From assembly GCA_964590645.1 (NCBI GenBank), contig CAZPYJ010000023.1, positions 5,444 to 69,443 on the forward strand: a stretch of DNA of 64,000 nucleotides, in the 5' to 3' direction. Below the pieces are notes generated by a model. The model was not told the origin of the DNA and did not search any database. It was given only the letters and a program-made list of their open reading frames with translations. This document shows, in pieces, positions 51,680 through 60,948 of this stretch. This stretch comes from JAGNHN01 sp964590645 (GTDB lineage Bacteria; Bacteroidota; Bacteroidia; Bacteroidales; JAGNHN01). Within the stretch, counting starts at the first letter, position 1, and every line of letters begins with the position of its first letter. Position numbers and translations under genes: made by a program.

Positions 51680-53392
51680 TCAGGAAATCTTAATCCATTG
51701 CCAGCTGCGGCCGGGCAAGGTCCATTGATTGGTTTGAGCCTGGTAAACAGGCTCTTCCCCGGCGATCATTTCAAAAGAAGAGAAGTGCGCTCCCTCGAGT
51801 CGGAATGTTATTTGGTTTGCCGCGAGGTTGAAGAGGCAGAGGATATCCGCTTCTGTTTGTTTCCGGATGAAGGCCAGGACAGGGTTTGCGCTGTTTCCGG
51901 AGGCATCAGTCGCTTTCAGCCATTCTATCCGGCCTCTTCCAAAGGCCGGGTAAAGGTTTCTGACATTGATCAGGGTTTTTACCCGGGGAAAAACCTGGGC
52001 TGCCAGGCTGTCCGGCTTTTGCAGCGCAGCCTCCAGTTCTTGCCAGTCGATGCGGCCCCGCACCAGGAAGCGGGTGTCGTCTTTGCCCACCGCTTTGATC
52101 TGCTGATGGTAATAGGCCTGGTCGTTGGTCTTCCCGAATTCATCTCCGTAATAAATAACCGGCGTACCGGGCAGGCTGAGCATCATCGCATAGGCCAGGA
52201 GGATCTTCTGCGGGTCGCGGTCCATCAGTTCCGAGAGTCGGGCCGAGATGCCCTGTCCCAGGCGAAAGTTCCACTGATCCTGTTTGCAGTAGTGATCGTG
52301 AATGTACTTGCGGTCTTCTTCCGAGACATAGACCAGTTCGAGGCTCAGCTCGTCGTGGCAGCGCAGGAAGGTGAACCATTGGCTGCTTTCGGGGATAGGC
52401 GGGGTGATCTCTTCACTCAGGGTATGCATCACCGGCAGCGCGCTTTCGGCGGCGATGGCTTTGAACAGCTGCGGCATCAGCGGGAAATGGTAACCGGCGT
52501 GGCATTCGTCGCCCTGGCCAAAGTACTTCACGACTTCCACAGGTTTCTGGCAGGCTTCAGCCAGGAGGAGGGTGTGGGGCCTGGCCCAGTCGAGCACCTG
52601 GCGGAAAAACTTAACCAGGAGATGGGTTTGGGGCAGGTTTTCGCAATCCGTGCCTTCTTCTTTCCAGAGATAGGGAATGGCATCCGCCCGGAATCCGTCC
52701 ACACCTACAGACAGCCAGTACAGGAAGTGTCGGCACATCTCCACCAGCACCCGGGGGTTGCGGTAGTTCAAATCGGGCTGGAAATCAAAGAAGCGGTGGA
52801 AGAACCAGGCATCTCCCGCCCTCGCCCAGTTGCTTTCTTCAATGCCCTGGAAGATGATGCGGGCATCCAGGTATTGATCCGGTTTTTCGCTCCAGATGTA
52901 ATAATCGCGATAGGGATTGTCGGGGGACTTCAGCGCTTCCTGAAACCAATGGTGGGTTTCGGAGGTATGGTTGATGGCGATGTCGAAGATCACGCGAATT
53001 CCAAAAGAGGCAGCTTCTTTGAGAAAAGCAGGGAAAGCGGTTTCCGCTTCATCCTGTGGCAGCAGTTCGGGTCGGATGCGGCGGTAATCGCGGATATCGA
53101 ATCCGGCATCCCGCATTGGCGAGTCGAGGATGGGTAAAAGCCAAAGGCAGGTGACCCCCAGTTCGTTCAGGTAGGGCAGCTTATCGCGGAGGCCGGCAAA
53201 GTTTTCATTAAAGAGATCGACATAGAGCGAATAGACCACCACATCCTTATACCATTCCGGGGAAAGGGCAGGGGGATGGTATTGCTGATTGAAAAGGCTG
53301 ATCTCTTCAAAAAGCCCTTCCAACAGTTCCGTCTTATCCGTTCCGTACAGCTCCTGCCAGAGGTGGCGGAGCGCTTGCTGTGCTTCTTTCAT
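51680..53392 (-). CDS. GH13 enzyme of the trehalose-synthase type (maltose/trehalose)
   Basis: 570 aa, no signal peptide. Barrel motifs match trehalose synthases closely: LWLLPILDSPMRDAGFDIRDYRRI, DIAINHTSETHHWFQEALKSPDNPYRDYYIWS, GVDGFRADAIPYLWKEEGTDCENLP with nucleophile Asp237, GDECHAGYHFPLMPQLF and FLRCHDELSLE (usual FLRNHDELTLE, so Asn to Cys). It would interconvert maltose and trehalose inside the cell, or hydrolyse maltodextrin if activity has drifted. 14 bp after the MFS gene and 2 bp before the GH65 fusion. Confidence 0.85.
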   Translation of the reverse strand: MKEAQQALRHLWQELYGTDKTELLEGLFEEISLFNQQYHPPALSPEWYKDVVVYSLYVDLFNENFAGLRDKLPYLNELGVTCLWLLPILDSPMRDAGFDIRDYRRIRPELLPQDEAETAFPAFLKEAASFGIRVIFDIAINHTSETHHWFQEALKSPDNPYRDYYIWSEKPDQYLDARIIFQGIEESNWARAGDAWFFHRFFDFQPDLNYRNPRVLVEMCRHFLYWLSVGVDGFRADAIPYLWKEEGTDCENLPQTHLLVKFFRQVLDWARPHTLLLAEACQKPVEVVKYFGQGDECHAGYHFPLMPQLFKAIAAESALPVMHTLSEEITPPIPESSQWFTFLRCHDELSLELVYVSEEDRKYIHDHYCKQDQWNFRLGQGISARLSELMDRDPQKILLAYAMMLSLPGTPVIYYGDEFGKTNDQAYYHQQIKAVGKDDTRFLVRGRIDWQELEAALQKPDSLAAQVFPRVKTLINVRNLYPAFGRGRIEWLKATDASGNSANPVLAFIRKQTEADILCLFNLAANQITFRLEGAHFSSFEMIAGEEPVYQAQTNQWTLPGRSWQWIKIS

Positions 53393-53406
53393 AGCTACAC
53401 TTTTGT

Positions 53407-54744
53407 TCAGATATCCCCTTCCAGGCCCAGGCTTTCTTCCACTTTTTTCTCGCGGATAAAGCTCACGCTGACGGCCCCCAGGATCATCAGCACGCCCGCC
53501 ATCAGGATGGAATAAAGGGGATCGCCTTTAAAGAAATATTGAAGGATGAGCCCCCCGAAAATCCCGTTGATGATCTGGGGGATGGTGATCGACATATTGA
53601 AGAGGCCCATATAAATTCCCATCCGGTCGGCGGGAATAGAACTGGCCAGCAAGGCGTAAGGCATCGCCAGGATGCTTCCCCAGGCGATCCCGATGCCGAT
53701 CATCGGAAGGATCAGCATCACCGGGTCGCTGATAATGAAGAAAGACAGAAAAGAGAGCCCGCCGATGCTCAGGGCGGCGGCGTGGGTCAGCTTTTTCCCG
53801 ATGTGGGCCGCCAGCACCGGCAAGCCCAGGGCAATCATCGCCGAAACGCCATTATAGATACCGAACAGGATGCCGACCCAGTTTCCGGCCTCCTGATACA
53901 CATCGCTGTTGGGATCGGTAGTGCCATAAAAATGCTGGGCTACCGCCGGGGTGGTATAGACCCACATTGAGAAGAGGGCGAACCAGGAAAAGAACTGGAC
54001 CACCAGCAGCTGCACCATTATGCGGGGGATGTAGAAGGTTTTGGAACGCTTCTCATCTTTTTTTGCCTCCTGTTTCTCATAGAATTCAGGGGGGTACTCA
54101 GGTGTGGAGACGATGGTCCATAGGATAGTGGCCAGGAGGACGGCGGCACCGAAATAGAAGGAGAAGACCACATTAGGGGGTACCAGGCCACTTTCCTTTG
54201 CCACGGAAGGGATGCCTATCCATTCGCTGAGTATGTAGGGCAGCCAGGAGCCCACCACGGCTCCGATGCCGATTAGCAGGGTCTGCACCGAAAAACCCAC
54301 CGTATGCTGTTCTTCCGGCAGCTTGTCGGCCACCAGGGCCCGGAAGGGCTCCATCGAGATGTTGATGGAAGCGTCCATAATCATCAGCAAGCCGCCCCCG
54401 ATGAACATCGGGGCGATGAAGGTGGCCAGGTGGGGCGCATTGGGCATCAGGATAAGGGCCGTACTGGTGAGGATGGCGCCCACCAGGAAGTAGGGCCGTC
54501 GCCTGCCCAGGCGGTTCCAGGTTTTGTCGCTCATATAGCCTACAATAGGCTGGACGATCATCCCGGTGACCGGGGCCACAAGCCAGAACCAGCTCAGGTG
54601 ATGCACATCGGCCCCGAAGGTGAGCAGGATGCGGGAAGCATTGGCGTTTTGCAGGGCGAAGCCGAACTGTATCCCTAAAAAGCCCACACTCATATTGATG
54701 ATCTGAGAGAGGCTCAAGCGGGGTTTGCGTTGCATTGCGCTCAT
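53407..54744 (-). CDS. MFS sugar transporter (SLC45/maltose-type)
   Basis: 445 aa, twelve membrane helices. Signature MSVGFLGIQFGFALQNANASRIL and DKTWNRLGRRRPYFLVGAI (the RxGRRRP loop), typical of the SLC45-like/GPH-like sugar symporters found in Bacteroidota maltose loci. Probably takes maltose or short maltodextrins across the inner membrane with protons. Between the secreted amylase (17 bp) and the trehalose-synthase-like gene (14 bp). Confidence 0.9.
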   Translation of the reverse strand: MSAMQRKPRLSLSQIINMSVGFLGIQFGFALQNANASRILLTFGADVHHLSWFWLVAPVTGMIVQPIVGYMSDKTWNRLGRRRPYFLVGAILTSTALILMPNAPHLATFIAPMFIGGGLLMIMDASINISMEPFRALVADKLPEEQHTVGFSVQTLLIGIGAVVGSWLPYILSEWIGIPSVAKESGLVPPNVVFSFYFGAAVLLATILWTIVSTPEYPPEFYEKQEAKKDEKRSKTFYIPRIMVQLLVVQFFSWFALFSMWVYTTPAVAQHFYGTTDPNSDVYQEAGNWVGILFGIYNGVSAMIALGLPVLAAHIGKKLTHAAALSIGGLSFLSFFIISDPVMLILPMIGIGIAWGSILAMPYALLASSIPADRMGIYMGLFNMSITIPQIINGIFGGLILQYFFKGDPLYSILMAGVLMILGAVSVSFIREKKVEESLGLEGDI

Positions 54745-54761
54745 AAAAAGGCGGTTAAGGT

Positions 54762-57596
54762 TTAACGTACCACGATTTTCTTCGTAATGGTCTGATCTCC
54801 GGCACGCACCCGGCAGAGGTAGATGCCGCTGCGCAAATGTATTCCATATTCACGGATACGGATTTCCTTCCTTCCACTTACCGTATCTTCCAGGGAAGCG
54901 ATGCTGCGCCCGGCGGTGTCCAGAAAGTCGATGTGCACTTTCTGCGCGTCTTCTTTCTCCAGCTCCACATACAGGGTAAGGGCGCCATCGGAGGGATTGG
55001 GAAAGACCAGGGCCAGCCCGGCATCAAAATCCCGGGCCAGTCGCCAGCGGGGAAGGAGGTTTTCAGGCCGGGGCAGCCTTTTGTCTGTGAAAAGATGCCA
55101 GGCACCCGGAGGCATATCGAGAGGCAGATCAAGGTCTTCCACCTGCACCGAGTCGCCGGTGAAGTAATCATACCAAACCCCTGTGGCAGGGAAGGGAAGC
55201 AGCACCGACTTCTGCTCTACCTCAAAATTCCCCACTGCCACCGCATTCATATCCGGATGGCGGAGCACCATATATTTCACCCCTTCTCTCAAAGAAATAT
55301 CAAAATCATCCGTATGGAAGGTTTCGTGTTGATTTCTTAAATGGATCAGATGGCTGTAGAAATGGTAAAGTTCTTTCCTGGCCGGATCGGTATAATAATC
55401 CCAGCGGATGGGTTTCTCCCCGGTTCGGCCATTGTAGTCGATGGAAAAATCATAGCCCAGCTCCCCAAACTGCCAAAGCATCTTGGGCCCGGGCATAGTC
55501 AGCAGAAAGAGGGCGCTCAACTGCATCCTTTCCAGGGCAGTCTCAAAATCTTTGGTGTCATAAGCATCCTGGGCATTGCCATACTGGAGGTTTTTATACA
55601 TCATCCTTTCTTCATCGTGGCTTTCTGCATAACCCACCAGGCGGGGCGCCGCCCAGTTCCGCTTCTTCCACGAGAGCCAGGAGAAATCAGACTTTCCTCC
55701 GGAATGATAACCCATTGCCGCTTCGGTAAAGGGATGGTTCAGATTGCCCCAGAGCATCATCCCGCGGGAGGCCAGTTCGGTTTCTTCATTGTTGTCGGCA
55801 AAATGCTCCAAAATCACATAAGCATCCGGATTCACCGACCACACCGTATCAGCATAATTGCTCAGGATCTCTATCCGGTCAGCATCATACGCCCCCCAGG
55901 CTGCCACATTGCCGAGGGTGTTCTTCTGGGTGAAACCCTTGGAAAGATCAAAGCGGAAGCCATCCACCTTGTATTCCTCAAGCCAGAAACGCAGGGCACG
56001 ACCGATCATCTTGCGGGTGGCGGCATTCTCGTGGTTCATATCATAACCCACATTGAAATCGTGGCGGGCCACCGGATTGAAGAAAGGGCTGTAAGCGGCC
56101 GGCTGCTGCTGGGCTGCATTCCAGTATAGCTGGACATAAGGCGCCGTTCCGAAGGAATGATTGTACACCACATCGAGGATCACTGCAATGCCGTGTTGAT
56201 GCAGGGTGTCGATCAGGCGCTTCAGGTCATTCTTCTTGCCGTAATATTTATCTACCGCGAAATAATAATTCGGATTATACCCCCAGCTGCTGTTTCCTTC
56301 AAACTCATTCACCGGCATCAGTTCAATGGCATTGATTCCCAGCTTTTTGAAGTAGCCGATGCTATCGATCACCGCCTGAAAACTGTGGGATTCGGTGAAA
56401 TCCCGTACCAGGAGTTCGTACACCACCAACTTCTCCGGATCAGGAGGGGTGAATTGAGGTACAGCCCATTGATATGGGTCTTCATTGATCCGGAAAACCG
56501 TGGCAATGCCCTGGGTTTTCCCGTGGGGGTATTCCAGCATATCCGGATAGACCGATGCGGGAATATTATGATCATTCCAGGGGTCGCTCACCTTTTCCGC
56601 ATAAGGATCCCCGATGCGGATCTCTCCGTCCACAAAATATTGATAGATGTATTCCTTATCCGGATCCAGGTTCCCAATCCCTACCCAGAATCGGTCCTGT
56701 GACGGTGTTTGCTTCATATAGAAGGCCTGCTGTGGGATCCACTTGCTGAAATCACCGATCGCAAAGGCAAAGTCTTTCATCGGGGCAAAAAGCACCAGTA
56801 CCACCGAATCGGGTCCGACGATATTGATCCCGTCTTTCAGTCCGGGCGGTAGAGGTTCGGTTTGGACCGGACCGCGCACGAAACAATAGAAGGAATCGAT
56901 TTTGGTTTCTGTGGCATTCTTCACCAATGCCTTCACCCAGAATGCGGCTGCCGTGCCGGGGATCAGGGTGTGCTGCAATTGGATACCGGTTCCTGCAGCA
57001 AGCAGAAGTGTATCTTGAAAAAGGAAAAGAGAATCTGCGTCCTGGGCGTGGAGGTTCAGATTCAGGGTATCCCCCACATCGATGAGGCTCATCCCGCCGG
57101 AGGGTTTGTCAAGCTTCATCTGCAATCCCGGCCCGAAAATATCCAGGAATATGTCCCCGTTCTCGGCAGTCTTGCCTTCCAGGTAGGATCCGCCTACAGC
57201 AGCAGCACTGCGAAAGACAAAGGCCATCTGAAGAATGGTTTCAGAAGCCGGCACCCCGTAATAATCCCGGATGGAAGGGCCGATATCGAGGCGGTAAAGA
57301 TCAGTCCCCACTTTGATCAGGCGGGTTTCAGGGGTATTGCTTCCCCAGGCGGTTTTCACATATTTCCAGTCGGAAGGGCCGCTGCTGGCCTGGGTGATAA
57401 GCCCGGTATGGGCATAGATGTCCCCGTTGTAGTTGGCCAGGCCTCCGGATCCTTCTGCCCGGTTAAAAAAAACCTGTACCGTATCCTCTGCACGGGGAAA
57501 AACAGGGGAAGTGGAAACCAGCTGAGCCTGGGAATAGCCGGAGAATAAAATGCTGATTAGCAGTACACTGAAAATCTGAAACATATATTTGACCAT
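54762..57596 (-). CDS. Secreted GH13 alpha-amylase/pullulanase-type enzyme with T9SS sorting tail
   Basis: 944 aa. Signal peptide (MFQIFSVLLISILFSGYSQAQ), N-terminal beta modules, a CBM48-like region near residues 260-345 (VVLVLFAPMKDFAFAIGDFSKW), then the GH13 barrel: VILDVVYNHSFG, nucleophile Asp550 in VDGFRFDLSKGF, acid Glu597 in YVILEHFADN, Asp661 in AESHDEERMM. The last ~75 residues are a Por-type T9SS signal (VFPNPSDGALTLYVEL ... GIYLCRVRAGDQTITKKIVVR). It would cut starch or glycogen at the cell surface or outside. First gene of the minus-strand operon. Confidence 0.93.
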   Translation of the reverse strand: MVKYMFQIFSVLLISILFSGYSQAQLVSTSPVFPRAEDTVQVFFNRAEGSGGLANYNGDIYAHTGLITQASSGPSDWKYVKTAWGSNTPETRLIKVGTDLYRLDIGPSIRDYYGVPASETILQMAFVFRSAAAVGGSYLEGKTAENGDIFLDIFGPGLQMKLDKPSGGMSLIDVGDTLNLNLHAQDADSLFLFQDTLLLAAGTGIQLQHTLIPGTAAAFWVKALVKNATETKIDSFYCFVRGPVQTEPLPPGLKDGINIVGPDSVVLVLFAPMKDFAFAIGDFSKWIPQQAFYMKQTPSQDRFWVGIGNLDPDKEYIYQYFVDGEIRIGDPYAEKVSDPWNDHNIPASVYPDMLEYPHGKTQGIATVFRINEDPYQWAVPQFTPPDPEKLVVYELLVRDFTESHSFQAVIDSIGYFKKLGINAIELMPVNEFEGNSSWGYNPNYYFAVDKYYGKKNDLKRLIDTLHQHGIAVILDVVYNHSFGTAPYVQLYWNAAQQQPAAYSPFFNPVARHDFNVGYDMNHENAATRKMIGRALRFWLEEYKVDGFRFDLSKGFTQKNTLGNVAAWGAYDADRIEILSNYADTVWSVNPDAYVILEHFADNNEETELASRGMMLWGNLNHPFTEAAMGYHSGGKSDFSWLSWKKRNWAAPRLVGYAESHDEERMMYKNLQYGNAQDAYDTKDFETALERMQLSALFLLTMPGPKMLWQFGELGYDFSIDYNGRTGEKPIRWDYYTDPARKELYHFYSHLIHLRNQHETFHTDDFDISLREGVKYMVLRHPDMNAVAVGNFEVEQKSVLLPFPATGVWYDYFTGDSVQVEDLDLPLDMPPGAWHLFTDKRLPRPENLLPRWRLARDFDAGLALVFPNPSDGALTLYVELEKEDAQKVHIDFLDTAGRSIASLEDTVSGRKEIRIREYGIHLRSGIYLCRVRAGDQTITKKIVVR

Positions 57597-57626
57597 AATC
57601 CCTAATTCCTTAAATTCGAAGTGTCA

Positions 57627-57663
57627 ATTCAGGATGTAAAATTAAACCAATTTCATCCTGAAT
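57627..57663. promoter_or_regulatory. Inverted repeat in the divergent glucan-locus control region
   Basis: ATTCAGGATG (57627-57636), 17-nt AT-rich loop, CATCCTGAAT (57654-57663), a perfect 10-bp stem. CCTTAAA at 57608 and TTTAAGG at 57666 add outer symmetry. It lies in the amylase leader region of the 326-bp divergent spacer and may be an operator or an mRNA hairpin. The rest of the spacer holds the susC -7 box and nothing else I recognise. Confidence 0.5.
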
Positions 57664-57837
57664 GGTTTAAGGAGTTCGCCCACCTGAAAGACTGCTTTGC
57701 TATTTTAATGACGAATGTAGGTTTTCTATGACAATGATGATCAGAGCGCTTTGGATGAAAGTACTTCAATACTGTATGAATCCGGCCTCTTTTCTACAGG
57801 ATTCTATTTATGGAGTGCTGTAAATATAGAGATGTAT

Positions 57838-57845
57838 TATATTTG
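57838..57845 (+). promoter_or_regulatory. -7 box of the susCDE operon
   Basis: TATATTTG, 77 nt before ATG 57923. The long leader contrasts with the other promoters here. Confidence 0.5.
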
Positions 57846-57922
57846 CCAAAGAATTGACATTGCTGCCTTGTGAATCAGGGAGTTCGAAGGCTTTTTTTAG
57901 AGAAGAACACAATCACAGACGT

Positions 57923-60900
57923 ATGAATATTCAATTTAGCGGACGTATTCGGTATCTCTTGCTGGGGCTTGGGATGCTGTTGCTGGGAGGCCCATTGATG
58001 GCCCAGGATTTCAATATCTCTGGAACGGTAAGGGATGCTGCCACAGGAGAAACCCTGATCGGGGTAACCCTGGTGCAGAAGGGCACCACCCAGGGTACGA
58101 TCACCGACCCGGATGGGAAATACCAGATGCGGGTACGGCAAGGTGCCGTAATCGTGGTTTCCTATGTAGGATACACCACAAAAGAATTCACGGCAGAGAG
58201 AGAAGGGGTGTACAACATCAACCTGGAATCTGCCGTGACAGAGCTGGAACAACTGATCGTGATCGGGTATGCCACGCAGAAGAAGGAAGACAAGACCGGG
58301 GCGGTGGCCAATGTGCAGGCCGACGACCTCCAGGGTGGGGTGATGACCGATCCGATACAGACCTTGCAGGGGAAAGCCTCCGGGGTGTCCATCACTAAAA
58401 AAGGGGGAGACCCCAACGAAGGCTTCTCAGTGAGGGTGCGGGGTGCCTCCGGTTTCAGTGCCAGTACACAACCGCTCTATGTCATCGACGGGGTACCGGG
58501 AGTGGATCCCACCATCATCGCTCCGGAAGACATTGAATCGGTGAACATCCTGAAAGATGCAGCCTCTACCGCTATCTACGGATCCCGTGGAGCCAATGGC
58601 GTCATCATTATCACCACAAAAAAAGGGAAAGGACTGCAAAGAGAAAGCGGGACTAAACCCTACAGCCAGGTGAATTTCAGCTCGCAAGTCAGCTTTGATC
58701 GCATCGCCAGAAAGGTGGATGTGCTCTCAGCCGGTGAGATGCGCGATTTTACCCGGATGTTGCTGGAAGAAAAGCAACAGACTAACCCCAATGCCACGAT
58801 GGACAGCGTCTTCTCGGATGGGGGAGCCAGCACCGACTGGCAGGATGAGATCTTCCGCACCGGGATCTCCACCACCCACAACATCAGCCTGGCCGGAGGC
58901 AATGCCCGCAGCTCTTATTACGCCTCCCTTACCCAGGCCGACTGGGAAGGGGTGATGAAAGGCACTTCCAAGGAAAGAACCTCGGCCAGAGTCAATATTA
59001 CGCACAGCACCCTGGATGATATGCTTCGCGTAAGCGGTAACCTGGTGGCCACCTTTGAACAGAACGACTACGAAAACTACAAAAGCTACAATAAAGACGA
59101 CATCATTTACCAGGCCATCAGCCGCAATCCCACCGACCCGGTTTATGATAAGGATGGCAACTATTACCAGTCGAACCGGGTCTTTAACTATGAAAACCCC
59201 ATCGCAGTCATTAATGAAATAACCAACAGCCGGGATGCCAAGCGTTACCTTGGGAATTTCCGTGCAGACTTTGAGCCAATGGAAGGCCTGATCTTCAGCG
59301 GCAATTTCAGTTACCTGCGCAATGACCACACCAAGGACTACTTCCGCCCGGCCAATCTCTATGCTACGGCCGACAATGGTCACGGGAAGAAGGAATATGA
59401 AAATACCACAGAAAAGGTGATGGAGCTCACCGCCACCTACAATACGGTAATCAATAAGGATCACAACCTGAATTTCCTGGGGGGCTACTCCTGGCAGGAG
59501 TACGTCAAGAACGGCTTTTTCGCCCAGGGCAACGATGCCCAGTCGGAATCGGCCGGCCCGGATAACCTCAGGGTGCTGAACGATGTGAAGTGGGGGGATA
59601 TCAATTCCTGGAAGGGCAAATGGAACCTGATCGGCTTCTTTGGCCGTGCGCAGTATAACTATCGTCAAACCTATTATGCTTCGGCTTCCCTGCGCTACGA
59701 TGGTTCTTCCAAGTTTGGAAAAAACAATAAATGGGGCTTGTTTCCCACAGCAGCGGTGGGCTGGAATATCTCCAACGAAAGCTTTATGGACGGCCTCTCC
59801 TGGCTCGATCAGTTAAAACTCCGCGCCAGCTTCGGGGTGGCCGGTAACCAGGAAATTGGAGAGTACCGCAGCATCGTGGTGTGGGAGCCCAGCGAAAAGG
59901 CCATCAATCCGGAGACAGGACAGGAGGTCATCACCTTCAAACCCGCCTGGAATGCCAACCCTAACCTGAAATGGGAAGAGACCTCGGAAATGAATGTGGG
60001 TATCGACTTCGCCATACTCAACAGCAAGATCAGCGGTAGTCTTGAAGTATACAAGAAAACAACCAATGATCTGCTGGGTGAATACAATGTTCCTGTTCCG
60101 CCCAACCTCGCCCAGAAAACCTTCGCCAACTCCGGCTCAATGGAAAACAGCGGCGTGGAATTGTTTGTGCAGACCTATGCCATCGATCGCCCGGATTTCA
60201 AATGGAAGACCAGCCTGAATGCCGCCCATAACCAGACGAAAATCACCGACCTGGGTGAGTACTTTGAAGAGGGCGCGGTCAGAAAAGAGGGCTATCTGGA
60301 AGGCCGTGGCCTGATCGGGGATGAGTACTATGTGACCGGCATACTGGTAGGGCAATCTACCGGCGCCTTCTACCTTCCCACCTATGTGACCATTAAAGAA
60401 GGATCCTTTATCTATGAGTCGCAATCGGGGGGATTTACCGATGATGTGACGAAAGCGCGCCGCAGCGTGATCGCCAATGCAGCCCCCTGGCTGGAACTCG
60501 GCTGGTCGAACAGCCTCAGCTTCCGTCAGCACTGGACCCTTGATTTTACTTTCCGGGCAATGCTGGGGAACCACGTCTACAATGCCACCCGGATGTATTT
60601 CGATAACCCCGGCAACCTGCCCTCTCTGAATGCCCATCCGGATGCCCTGGAATGGCGCGAAGATGGCCGTCAGTCCGGTGCAGCCATCGCCGATATTTAT
60701 GTGGAGGATGCTTCCTTCCTCAAGCTCGACTTTGTGGCCCTTTCCTACCGCTTCGATATGAATGAAGTGGAATGGGTCAAAGACCTGAATGTATTTGTGT
60801 CAGCCAACAACCTGCTGACCCTCACCGGCTATTCCGGCGTAGATCCTGAAACCAGGATGGACGGATTGTCCTATGGTGTTGATATGTACAATGTATATCC

Positions 60901-60943
60901 CAAAACCCGCTCTCTGACCTTTGGTGTGAAAGCAAGCTTTTAG
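57923..60943 (+). CDS. susC: SusC/RagA-type TonB-linked outer-membrane receptor
   Basis: 1006 aa from ATG 57923 (MNIQFSGRIRYLLLGLGMLLLGGPLMAQ). Carboxypeptidase-regulatory-like domain at residues 27-105 (ISGTVRDAATGETLIGVTLVQKGTTQGTITDPDGKY), TonB box region and plug (LEQLIVIGYATQKKEDKTGAVANV; VSITKKGGDPNEGFSVRVRGASGF; ESVNILKDAASTAIYGSRGANGVIIITTKKG), then a 22-strand-type barrel. Imports oligosaccharide across the outer membrane with TonB energy, as a lidded pair with SusD. Followed 5 bp later by susD. The substrate, alpha-glucan, is inferred from the neighbours. Confidence 0.96.
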   Translation: MNIQFSGRIRYLLLGLGMLLLGGPLMAQDFNISGTVRDAATGETLIGVTLVQKGTTQGTITDPDGKYQMRVRQGAVIVVSYVGYTTKEFTAEREGVYNINLESAVTELEQLIVIGYATQKKEDKTGAVANVQADDLQGGVMTDPIQTLQGKASGVSITKKGGDPNEGFSVRVRGASGFSASTQPLYVIDGVPGVDPTIIAPEDIESVNILKDAASTAIYGSRGANGVIIITTKKGKGLQRESGTKPYSQVNFSSQVSFDRIARKVDVLSAGEMRDFTRMLLEEKQQTNPNATMDSVFSDGGASTDWQDEIFRTGISTTHNISLAGGNARSSYYASLTQADWEGVMKGTSKERTSARVNITHSTLDDMLRVSGNLVATFEQNDYENYKSYNKDDIIYQAISRNPTDPVYDKDGNYYQSNRVFNYENPIAVINEITNSRDAKRYLGNFRADFEPMEGLIFSGNFSYLRNDHTKDYFRPANLYATADNGHGKKEYENTTEKVMELTATYNTVINKDHNLNFLGGYSWQEYVKNGFFAQGNDAQSESAGPDNLRVLNDVKWGDINSWKGKWNLIGFFGRAQYNYRQTYYASASLRYDGSSKFGKNNKWGLFPTAAVGWNISNESFMDGLSWLDQLKLRASFGVAGNQEIGEYRSIVVWEPSEKAINPETGQEVITFKPAWNANPNLKWEETSEMNVGIDFAILNSKISGSLEVYKKTTNDLLGEYNVPVPPNLAQKTFANSGSMENSGVELFVQTYAIDRPDFKWKTSLNAAHNQTKITDLGEYFEEGAVRKEGYLEGRGLIGDEYYVTGILVGQSTGAFYLPTYVTIKEGSFIYESQSGGFTDDVTKARRSVIANAAPWLELGWSNSLSFRQHWTLDFTFRAMLGNHVYNATRMYFDNPGNLPSLNAHPDALEWREDGRQSGAAIADIYVEDASFLKLDFVALSYRFDMNEVEWVKDLNVFVSANNLLTLTGYSGVDPETRMDGLSYGVDMYNVYPKTRSLTFGVKASF

Positions 60944-60948
60944 TTCCT

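Noticed and set aside
51698..53137. 479-codon plus-strand frame opposite the trehalose-synthase-like gene
   Set aside because: The GH13 gene on the other strand has complete family motifs and operon spacing; the antisense frame has none.
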